Positions 9,733-18,695 of a stretch of 23,201 nt of DNA are shown here, in pieces. The translations under genes and the position numbers were made by a program. Source of the DNA: Saccoglossus kowalevskii (taxonomy: Eukaryota > Hemichordata > Enteropneusta > Harrimaniidae); the NCBI RefSeq assembly GCF_000003605.2, contig NW_003120926.1, forward strand, positions 354,699-377,899, given 5' to 3'. Each line of letters starts with the position of its first letter. Within the stretch, counting starts at the first letter, position 1. The notes under the pieces were generated by a model. It was not told the DNA's origin. It made no database searches and saw nothing but the letters and a program-made list of their open reading frames with translations.

Positions 9733-12700
9733 ATGTCTGCCTCCATCAAAGAACGTTTAAAAGAGCTCGTTGACAAAAAAGATGCAATTGAGAAAGAAAT
9801 CAAGGAACTTTACGAAGTACTTGACTCGGTAAGGTATTTAAAACGTTGTTCTCAGTATTTGTTAGTGTATATGATATCTGGTGACGTGTTTGACAAAGTC
9901 GGGCGTTCTCCTGAATCTTGCCAATTCATTGTTATGATTCTTAGTACCCGCCCGCTGTATGTATTGTTTATATCTGACGACACGTACTTGAGAACACGAG
10001 TATGGTGCCGAAAGTGTGAAATCCTTATATATTTAAATTCACTTTAAATCGTGGGTATATAAATAGAAATAGATTGTATTTGTTTGTCAATATTGCGTTT
10101 TTATTTGATATGCTCAAATTTCACCAAAATATTGACGACTAAATTCACAACAGGCTGTCATGAGTGAAAAGTTTATAAAAATACAAGGATATATTCAATT
10201 TATATTCATTTTGATTTAAAACATCAACATTGATGATTGAAATCCACCTTAGGCTGACCATGAACGTTTTTTTTAAAAAATACGTGGAAACATGTATATC
10301 TAATATTGACAAATTAAAACCCACATGGACGAATGAATATTCATGAGACACATTACACAGAAATTAATAATATTTCAACTTTGGATCTATGCAGCAGGCG
10401 TAAGAATACGTGTTTACCAATAAATTGTGTTACATCTTCTTGACTTTAAAGGGTGGCAGTTGTCGTGCTGCTTCCTGTTCGATATGGGTCTCATAGGGAC
10501 GTATACAACATGTGTATAATACATACTAGCAGTTTGTTTGCATTAAATTCGAGTACAAGCTGTGCTTGCTATCACTACCCTTTAATTTAATTTAAATCTT
10601 CAATATTGATTCATTTGATTTAACACTTTCTATAATTTAAAAATTAAATTGAAGAGCGACCAAAGCTCTTTAGATAAAATTTTTTTTATAAATATTCAAA
10701 AATTACACAATTCAGAAAGAAACAAGACATTTGTATTAGCTGACGTAATAACATTGGAACATTTCAAGTAACTTTATTTAATATGCACTGCCCTCGTTTA
10801 TTGACTCTTTGGATTCAACTGCCATTGACACTTGTATAAATGGAATGGGTTATTTTCTGGCTTATCGGCGGTATCGAATCGTTTTCTAACAACCAGAAAA
10901 CAGTTTATCTGTGAATGTTTACTCAGAGTCATTTTGAGCACTGGTGATATCTTCAATTTTTTTCCAACATAGCGCTATAGTTACTCTAAGCTGAGTTTCT
11001 GTGTCAATAAAACACAATAGAGTATTACTGATACTCTATTATTATCAGACTGTTTACATAGTACCGGTAGTGTTAATGTATAATAATGTGATTTTCTCAG
11101 CAACAAGGTGTTGGTATGGATGGTGCACTGATAGACAGTGATGGCTACCCAAGAAATGACATTGATATCTATTCTGTCCGGACAGCGAGACATAACATAA
11201 TATGTAAGTAAACGGAAACTGCAACTGACGGGTACTGTGAAATATACATGTCTTTTTAGCTAACATGTTATTTCAGTCAATTAGCTAATTTAGCTAATTC
11301 ATGATGTCACTAATTTGAAATCAAATATCTATTCTCACAATGGGATCGCTGGCATTCATGCATTCAGTAAAATTTACTAAAATCCATGTGAACACTTGAA
11401 ATTACAATGCTTCATTGGCAATTGCATGAATCACAGTAAAATGTTCAAAATATTATAATAATTGAAATAAATCTCATTGAAAATAACCATATTTGTTCCA
11501 TTAGTAGTGCATGAGCTGACGTAAATTATAGAGCTGTTTCTATGTTCATAAGTCATATTTTAATAATTCGGTATGCGCTAAATCTTATTTTAATTTTTTC
11601 AGAAGATGCGCTTCAAATAAGAGCAAGTACAATGTTCCTTACAGTATATTTGTCACACAGGGAGACTACTCTTCATACAAGTACATGCATACTGTAAAAC
11701 ACATTGAAATATCTACATACTATTTTATGATATTTACATTTAAAGGCTAGTGCCATGTTTAAATCTTGTATGAACAAATAATGTATCCGGGATACATATC
11801 AAAATTGACGCAGCGTGATGGTCACCATTCCTTAACCTTTTTTCAATTTTCACAAATATATTTTGCAAAATTGTGATTTAGGCCTGTAGCTAATAAAAAA
11901 TCATGTCCATTTAGTCCAAAATGATCAAAAATATTATAGAAAAAAAACAAAAAATAGGCAAAATGTTGAACCAAAATTCTGGTTGAAAAAATGATGGTGT
12001 CAAAGGGTTGAATTATGAATGATATATTAAATCTTCATATTGTAATATGAAGTTATTTTGAGGACATCATACAGTTTACATAAAGACAATACAGTGAGTC
12101 TGTCTACTGATGTACTATAGAGGTCAATATGTCCATGTGACATCAATAGCGCCACCTGGTGTCCAAAAATGAAAAAAATAACCATTAACACCAGAGGGCA
12201 GTATGAAGCAAGTCAGGGCACTACTGTTGAGAGTAAACAAGTGCATTATGCTTCCTTTTAGGTCTTCAAAATGATCATAAAGAATTGATGAAGCAGATAG
12301 AGAAAGGTCTCCATGCGTTACATGGCTTAGAAAAAGTAAACCAAGTTGCAGAAACTGGGAAGAAACCCACAGAGAAAGTGGATAGAAAACCTTTTGCTAA
12401 AATCGATATTGTTACACCTGAATCACCTGCCTCCATCGGGGTAAGCGGTGTTACAATCTCTTGCGTCAATTCTCTGTTTGGTATAAATTTGTGTAATTAA
12501 TATATTTGTTTTAATTTTGTGTAAAGATCGTACAATTTGGAAAGAAGTTGCTTTTGATGTACAGTGGACCTATTCATATTGTATGGTTTCATATTCTATT
12601 TCTGATAGATGAAATATAGCCAGGGCTTGAATTTATGTATTTTATAACAATATCATCATTTCATCTCATCTCATTCTCATTCTCAGGGTCTTGAGGTTGG

Positions 12701-12798
12701 TGATCAAGTCATCAAGTTTGGTTCAGTAACCGTGGAAAACTTCCATAGTCTTCAAAACATAGGGCAGGTTGTACAACACAGTCAGGGGGTAGGTATAC

Positions 12799-12847
<49 letters not shown>

Positions 12848-13962
12848 TGCATGTCTACAGTTCAAGCTATCTCAAATAACATTTTGTTCCTGATTACCTT
12901 TCTCAGTGTCTTGTTGTTTATTGGAAAGACTTCTATCAGCTTATCATTAATGTACAATAAGCCGCTTTTTCTCTCATCAATTTGGGGTTCACTTAATGGT
13001 AGAAGACATCACAAATAGTTGACTTAAATTCTGTGACCTCAGCACAAAGTTTTTTTTTTTTTAAATTTGTACCTGATATATTCATGTTTTGAATTTTTTT
13101 TTCATGTTCAGTGATATTTTTGATGCCACCCACCACTCAAATGTGTATATGTAGGTACACATACTAGAAAATACTTTATTTTCACTGAAAAGAAATATTG
13201 GCTGTTTTGTATAAATTTATTTTCACCAATTTTTGATGAGTTAAATGTGTTATACTGGTAGGTATTTTCATTGGACGGATTCACCCTTTCAGCAAAAACA
13301 GCAAAAATAAATTCCAAATGAAAATAAATTACTTTAGAGCAGTGTTGGAACCATATCAACCAATTCAACACAAGCTTTTGATAACCTCTGCCAGTCTATT
13401 AGTTCTTGACCTAACACTAACAGGTTAAACTTTCATTTTCTCACAATCAGAAACCAGTGAGTCTGACAGTGATAAGAAATGGAGAAGTAATCCATTTAGC
13501 AGTGAAACCACAAACATGGAGTGGAAGAGGTCTCCTTGGGTAGGTTTGAATAATAGATGAAATCTCTTGTTGCTTTGTTATTGAGTCTATATGCCTGTAC
13601 CTGGATGACTACTGTAAAAGTAATCACTATTCACACACACATACAAAATGACCTTGTAATAAAATTTGTTTTAAAACTATAGCCCGCCTCCACTTTTTTA
13701 ACAAAACCAAAACTGTTTCACAGTCTACCTAACTAACACTACAAAAATATAACCTTATTTAGGAGGTAAACATAAGTAGCTGACCTAACGCAGGTTTCCT
13801 TGTTCAAAGCGTTAATTACTATGCAAATTAGCTGCAACGCCGAGAGAACTCTGATATGCACTGTATCTTGATATTTTAAATTTATTTCAGATTTTTGACA
13901 TTGTTAATAAGATGCCATCATGTCTGCTTTCATTCTTCAGGTGTAACATAGTCCCACTCTAA
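9733..13962 (+). CDS. PSMD9: 26S proteasome non-ATPase regulatory subunit 9 (p27 chaperone)
   Basis: PSMD9 is an assembly chaperone of the proteasome base ATPase ring. Six exons join in frame: 9733-9828, 11101-11203, 12262-12440, 12687-12788, 13451-13539 and 13941-13962, giving 591 bp including the stop, 196 residues. All introns are GT-AG. Residues 1-32 form a coiled coil ([20 protein letters not shown]). Residues 47-72 hold the conserved [20 protein letters not shown] then CLQNDH. A PDZ domain fills about 110-190, with [20 protein letters not shown], then LTVIRNG and GRGLLGCNIVPL at the end. Human PSMD9 has 223 residues; the difference is a shorter N-terminus and linker. The ATG at 9733 starts the conserved coiled coil. 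No defect is seen. Confidence 0.96.
9829..11100 (+). other. PSMD9 intron 1, no feature seen
   Basis: This 1.27-kb intron starts TCG|GTAAGG and ends TTTTCTCAG. It is AT-rich. ORFs running on from exon 1 or on the minus strand are unsupported. I recognise no repeat family or RNA gene in it. Confidence 0.7.
11252..11400 (+). repeat. Dispersed repeat with TTTAGCTAA motif, copy B
   Basis: CTTTTTAGCTAACATGTTAT, TTAGCTAATTTAGCTAATTC, GATGT and ATTCTCACAAT follow one another exactly as in the left-end copy at 1-145. Identity fades after about 11400. It lies in PSMD9 intron 2. Confidence 0.55.
11484..11631 (+). mobile_element. MITE family 3-like, copy 2
   Basis: The left end TAACCATATTTGTTCCATTAG and the right end CAAATAAGAGCAAGTACA resemble the inverted ends of 6890-7021 (left end cut here at 20: AACCATATTTGTTCCATTAG is the matching part). 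The centre is diverged. Boundaries are approximate. Confidence 0.45.
12800..12844 (+). repeat. (TAA)n microsatellite
   Basis: About 15 uninterrupted TAA units begin 11 bp after the 5' splice site of PSMD9 intron 4 (GGG|GTAGGTATAC). Its length is likely to vary between individuals. The donor itself is intact. Confidence 0.95.
13162..13344 (-). mobile_element. MITE family 2, copy 3 (inverted)
   Basis: Read on the minus strand this follows 3401-3610. On the plus strand AAATACTTTATTTTCACTG, TTTTGATGAGTTAAATGTG, CACCCTTTCAGC and AAAATAAATTCCAA occur in the order expected of the reverse complement of copy 2. The ends are partly worn (TACTAGAAAATACTTTATTT, ATTACTTTAGAGCAGTG). It lies in PSMD9 intron 4. 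Confidence 0.65.
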
Positions 13963-14113
13963 CGATGATGTGTGCACATAAAGTGATGAGTCATCAAAGT
14001 ATGTGCTCAAGATAAGCGCGTCATCAAGTTTCAGAACACCAAATCGTGTGCACAGTGGATGCCAGGTCACCAATCCATGCGTATAAAAGATTTTCATTCA
14101 GTCAATGCAGATC

Positions 14114-14119
14114 AATAAA
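14114..14119 (+). terminator. PSMD9 polyadenylation signal
   Basis: AATAAA lies 152 bp after the PSMD9 stop codon, with a T-rich stretch (TTTATTTCTTTCTTTTATTT) starting about 9 bases after it. This is the first AATAAA downstream of the gene and gives a 3' UTR of about 170 bp. Confidence 0.6.
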
Positions 14120-14880
14120 CCTAAGTTTATTTCTTTCTTTTATTTCCACGACAAAGTTACTGAAAGCATGTAATTAAAGTGGAATATTAATACAAATGTA
14201 TAAATTGAAATTGAGTTATTTTACTTGAGTTTTGATAATGTTGAATATTTTCTTGTATTATAGTTTGCATTGTTACTCATTGCCACATTATGTGTAAATG
14301 TTTGATAACTCACCAGATAACTGGGAAGCAGGGAAAATAGCAGATAAATTGTGTGAGCAAGAAAACAACCCTGTTTTCTCACAGAAACTGACTTAGGGCG
14401 CTATAACTCAAAATTTGTCTATTGGCAAACTTTTATTTGAACATTTATTGGTCAAAAATCAACCATACAAATATTGCCATTGAGCAGATAAAATTCAGCG
14501 TTATACAGAAAATCAAACATAAATACAGGACAAACAAAGGTCGTAGCGTCAAAACATTGCATGGGTTTCAACAAATGACAAAATATTTTGTTATATTATT
14601 TCCTCATTTAATAATGTGCTATACACATTTGATGAAGTTTATTTTTGATGAAGGTTGAAGCCACTAATACCACTTCATATATATTGAAAGATAACTTCTT
14701 TGAATTACACACGGCAAGTTTCAAGTGACCTATATCACAACTGTGGAAAGAAAGACTGTATACGCAATCCTAAGATTCTACACATCTAGAACTGCATGAT
14801 TCCACTCGACGAATTTGCATATGCATTCTATGTAAGGAACGACTTTAACCAACCAAACCCTGATAGAACTTCTCTAATCA

Positions 14881-16329
14881 CAGTGTCCAACATAGATGTT
14901 TCCCTGGTATACTCGTCAAAAGGAATAGTTCCGCATCTGGTTCATTGATTCTGCTACATTGCTTTTCAACTTTTATTTTTACCTCATGAGTAAGCTTGTT
15001 GGTGAAGGATTGGGAGATGTTCTTCACCTTCACTGCATGTGCTATTTGGAGTAAGTCATTAACCTGTTTTTCATTGTTTCCTGTATGATTAGTTATAACA
15101 TCGAATGCTATTATACAATTGCCACATCGATAAATTAGATCTACAATATGATGTGATATATCCCATAGAAATTATTCAAAGTCTGATCATCTTAAGTGGT
15201 TCTTTCTGGTGAATAGGAGGAAACCATCTATCGTTCTTTCTTCAAAAACTGATAATACGAAAGGATAAACGCCATCTATATGTTTAGAACCAAAAAAAAA
15301 ATCTATGTCAACACCACGACAAAATGCAATACTGAGATAGCCATGCCTTTTTAATACAATTTATTACAGTTAATTTCGTTCTGACATGGCTTTGTCTCTT
15401 CTTTGTCTCCTCTTTGTCTCATAATCCCTTATGTCTTAGAGTAGTATCGTATTGATTTTAAACGTGCCTGTCCTACCTAATAATACAAGTAATTGATTTT
15501 AAATACCGGTAAACAAAACATATACATCTTATAATGATTTGGGGCATTACTCTGAGATAGTCTTCCAAGGTGTGATGCTTTTGCATTAAATTACATATGT
15601 ATTCTACATATATCGTGGCAGTAAGTAAGTGCATGTAGGAAATGGAACATTGACATTCACAATTGATACATGATAGAACTTTGTATTGCCAAAACAGTAT
15701 CGGTATGTTTTTGAGTGCATACGAGTTAGACTTTGATTATTCATAGATATCTTGATAAACGTTGTGTACATGTAAATTTTGTTTACTATGTTACTACAAA
15801 GAAACTATCATTAGCATTTGAGTCGTGACTGCTATATACTACCTTGGATGGAACATTAAAAATGCGTCGACTTCTAACTTGTATCACAAACTCAATGGAA
15901 AGGCTAAATTAATAGTAACTGGCCGAATTTCATTCACAAACAACCTTTGGAACACCTTGGTTAAGGACTGCAGGTGCTTGTGTTCACCCAGGTATATGGA
16001 TGACGCCAATAAATTGTCATGATGCCATTTCGACAGGAAGATGGTCACACAGCCCTGTCATGTCGCCACAAACTGGAATATGGTCTTTGTGGCAAAATGC
16101 ATTATATATCGCACTCGAACAGACAAATGTTATCCATTGATAATATTTGCAAAAACTAATTTGGCTGTTTGAAAAGGGTCGATGGTCTGGGCATATTGAC
16201 AGCACATCCCCATAATTATAAGTACATCGAGGGGCGTAATACAATGACAATTTGCGATTCACATGTTATTTGTATTTCATTTAAAAGCTGCGAAACTGAT
16301 GTAAAGGATAAACATGATATCAAATTCAT
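14881..16329 (-). pseudogene. Decayed coding relic, family not recognised
   Basis: On the minus strand several protein-like open stretches follow each other, broken by stops and shifts. From 16329 to 16219 there is an open stretch ending before TAA. From 16207 to 15887, in another frame, TAA at 16132 and TGA at 16060 interrupt text including HKHLQSLTKVFQRLF and IRPVTINLAFPLSL. From 15345 to 14881, in a third frame, RTIDGFLLFTRKNHLR is followed by TGA (15189) and TAA (15174), then 97 open codons with NEKQVNDLLQIAHAVKVK and DAELFLLTSIPGKHLCWTL. A further IREVLSGFGWLKSFLT follows in a shifted frame. It lacks start codons, so it is easily missed. The mixture of helix-like text and few lesions suggests an old pseudogene or transposon protein. 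I could not name the family. Confidence 0.5.
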
Positions 16330-16417
16330 GACCCTACAATATCAGATTTATAAAACATAAATTAAAGAAAGCTTATAAAGAACTCCCGAATTGGAAGCAT
16401 GAAGGACAACTAAGTAA

Positions 16418-16568
16418 TACTGTATTTACTAAATTAGAAGCACATCTTCATTACACATAAAAAGATTTGTGTTTAATGGATGCAAATCATTGAAATGTGT
16501 TTTATTTCGACAATATAGATTTGTCTATGTCTTTAATTGTTTACAGTAATAGAGCAAATTATAGCTAT
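16418..16568 (+). mobile_element. MITE family 3-like, copy 3
   Basis: TACTGTATTTACTAAATTAG followed by AAGCACATCTTC resembles the family 3 left end. AATAGAGCAAATTATAGCTA at the right resembles its inverted partner. The match is weaker than for 6890-7021, and the boundaries are estimates. Confidence 0.4.
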
Positions 16569-16849
16569 GGTTAACAATTATGAATACTTAATGAAATAAT
16601 GACCAAATATGATGAATTAATATTTTGGTTATATATCTTGGCAGACAAAAAAAAATAAAGCATCGGTTACATTTCCCTATCTGCAACAGTACTCAGCACA
16701 TTATAGTTATGCATAGTGAGAAACACACATGAAACTAATAACAAGTAATTAATATGCATGGATCTCAACCCTGAAGTAATCGGAACTGTGGATTATCTAA
16801 ACATACCTAGAGTCATTAAAATGTGGTCTATGGAGCTCCCATACATTGG

Positions 16850-17220
16850 TTAATGTAAGCAAATTAGTAAATTAGTAAACACAAAATTCAACCCCAAATT
16901 GAACAAGTATATGGCTTATCCCTAAGCATTTACATTTACTCTTTAATTTTACATGAGAAATAAATGAAAATGCTTAAAAACGGTTAATAAATATGCAAAT
17001 TAGGCAATTTCAAACAAAAATAATCAGGTCTAAACATTATAGTATTACCAAGTTTCATTGAAATATGTTTAATATTACACGAAAATGTTTAAGATCTGCT
17101 AGCTAGTTAATATGCAAATCAGTGCATTATATGCATTATATTTGATTTTAACCAAAAACTAATCAGGTCTGAGCATTATTCCAGAACATCTATGTACCAA
17201 GTTTCATTAGAATTTTATAA
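16850..17220 (+). repeat. Degenerate tandem repeat, units about 120 bp
   Basis: Two units starting near 16983 and 17106 share, in order, TTAATA(AAT)ATGCAAAT, AATCAGGTCT, GCATTAT or ACATTAT, and ACCAAGTTTCATT. A third, more worn unit may precede them (GGTTAATGTAAGCAAATTAG near 16848). Nothing in it codes. Confidence 0.55.
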
Positions 17221-17643
17221 TAGATAACAGTGAAAAACAATATTATTAAATATTTTTTTTAATTTCATTAGTTCAAATTTCGCCGTGACCTGGGCTTTTG
17301 TCACGTTTACTAACAATTATTAGAATTTCATTTGCACAGAAGCAAAGAATAGTGTGTTTTTGTGCTGTCTTTCAGATATTTATAAAAATGTGTGTCATGC
17401 GTAATCATGCACTGTAGTTGACTATGGCACTGACAGATTTGTTAGTTTTAAAATCTCAAGACATCTCAAGTAAACACAAACATCAAATTCAGTAATTTGT
17501 AGTTGACAACTCCGCCTGGGGTGAGGGACAATATATTGCATTAAAATACAATCGGGGGACCACATTTACTTCCAATCTTAGTATATTCAAATAATTAGAA
17601 GAAAAAAACATAGACAATGTAGTACAAATGGTTTACAGAATCG

Positions 17644-17649
17644 TTTATT
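17644..17649 (-). terminator. Possible polyadenylation signal of the immune gene
   Basis: TTTATT on the plus strand (AATAAA on the minus strand) lies about 420 bp after the stop codon at 18069. It is the first clear hexamer I found downstream. It gives a plausible 3' UTR, but other variants could be used. Confidence 0.4.
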
Positions 17650-18068
17650 TATATTCCACTACATAAAATCGTATGTTCTCGACTGTAATATTGATTCGCC
17701 AAGAATAGGCGTAGCCATGAGTCAGCGCCAGTGAGAACCGGGGGCCAACGATTCAGTCAAAACCCAAGCAGTTAACTAATTCGTAAGCGAGTTTGCAAAT
17801 AGGCTGCCCCAATACTTGCTCTAACACCAAATAAATTTGAATTCAAAATCCTCATGTAACTAGATCTATAACGACATTCCAAGATAACAAACATACAACT
17901 TGACAAAATCTTAATATTGACATTACAAGATATTTAAGAGAATGACATATATGGACAAAAATGCATATAACCAATTAATGATTCTGTCCTTCATATGTAT
18001 ATATCACTGTAAGATATTCATTTAATTTAGATTTTTCACTAAGACTAATAAGAAAATGTGGTAAACAA

Positions 18069-18695
18069 TTAATTATTATGCAGTACATTAACTATTAAAT
18101 TATGTTTATCATCATGTAATGCCTCAGACAAACGCTTCACAACGCATCTCGCGAGATGTAGTCTTGCCAACCCGTGGTTAGGATTTAAAGCTAACACCTG
18201 TCTCAACAACCGTTCCTCTACTTTTGATTTGTTAGTTAATTTAGCATATCCAAAAAGCCAATCTATGTTATCTGGGAACCTTTTTAATGCTTGCTTATAA
18301 CACTGGATGGCATGTTCATAGTGTGTACTGCCGAACCACTGTAGCGCGAAAGCTTCATGAGCCAATCGACATGCATATGCTTTCTCTATTAATTGTGGAA
18401 GAACATCATCTATTTCAATAATGAATCGATGGGCCTTCTCAAAGTCACCACGATAATATGCAATCCATGCTTTATCTGCTAAAAGAACAACCTTGTCACC
18501 CATTGCCCAATCATTGTTTTCTAGCTCCATAATGTTATCATTCGAAGCTTCGTCTATCCAATTCTCAGCTCGTTCTATGTCCTTTGAATTTCCTTTCAGA
18601 TCTGACAAGAAGAGGTATGACTTCAATGCTTTAGAAGGAACTCCCATCTCATTTGGAGTAGTCAGCAAATGATGGTCTATAGATTCCATGTACTT
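18069..18695 (-). CDS. Immune gene last exon: IFIT-like TPR region
   Basis: The exon starts after ATTCATCAATAG (first base 18695) with AAG TAC, and ends in TAA at 18071-18069. It codes 208 residues. TPR-like helix pairs include ADKAWIAYYRGDFEKAHRFI, YEHAIQCYKQALKRFPDN with DWLFGYAKL, and LLRQVLALNPNHGLARLHLA. The last matches the IFIT word LRQAxxLNPxNxY. IFIT proteins usually run to about 450-490 residues, but this one stops after roughly the first half, with no good donor before the stop. An ATG at 18689 could be mistaken for a start; phase agreement with the CHFTW exon argues for splicing instead. Confidence 0.8.
   Translation of the reverse strand, partial: KYMESIDHHLLTTPNEMGVPSKALKSYLFLSDLKGNSKDIERAENWIDEASNDNIMELENNDWAMGDKVVLLADKAWIAYYRGDFEKAHRFIIEIDDVLPQLIEKAYACRLAHEAFALQWFGSTHYEHAIQCYKQALKRFPDNIDWLFGYAKLTNKSKVEERLLRQVLALNPNHGLARLHLARCVVKRLSEALHDDKHNLIVNVLHNN

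Larger units (their letters stand above)
11204..12261 (+). other. PSMD9 intron 2 with two repeats
   Basis: A phase-1 intron from AATAT|GTAAGT to CTTTTAG. Besides the TTTAGCTAA-type repeat (11252-11400) and a family 3 MITE-like element (11484-11631), the remaining 600 bases are AT-rich with nothing recognisable. Confidence 0.7.
14140..17640. other. Convergent spacer between PSMD9 and the immune gene
   Basis: The 3.5-kb interval between the two 3' ends has no intact gene. It holds a decayed coding relic (14881-16329, minus), a three-fold CTTTGTCTC run near 15390-15420, a family 3-like element (16418-16568) and degenerate tandem repeats (16850-17220). The ORFs at 14422-14658, 15825-16022 and 16169-16360 on the plus strand have no recognisable content, and the last two overlap the relic. 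Confidence 0.65.

Noticed and set aside
9829-10047. Continuation of the PSMD9 exon 1 ORF to 104 codons
   Set aside because: The canonical donor at 9829 and exact phase 0 joining to the conserved exon at 11101 show that the rest is intron.
14422-14658. 78-codon plus-strand ORF
   Set aside because: It begins at TTG, has no known features, and lies in AT-rich spacer DNA.
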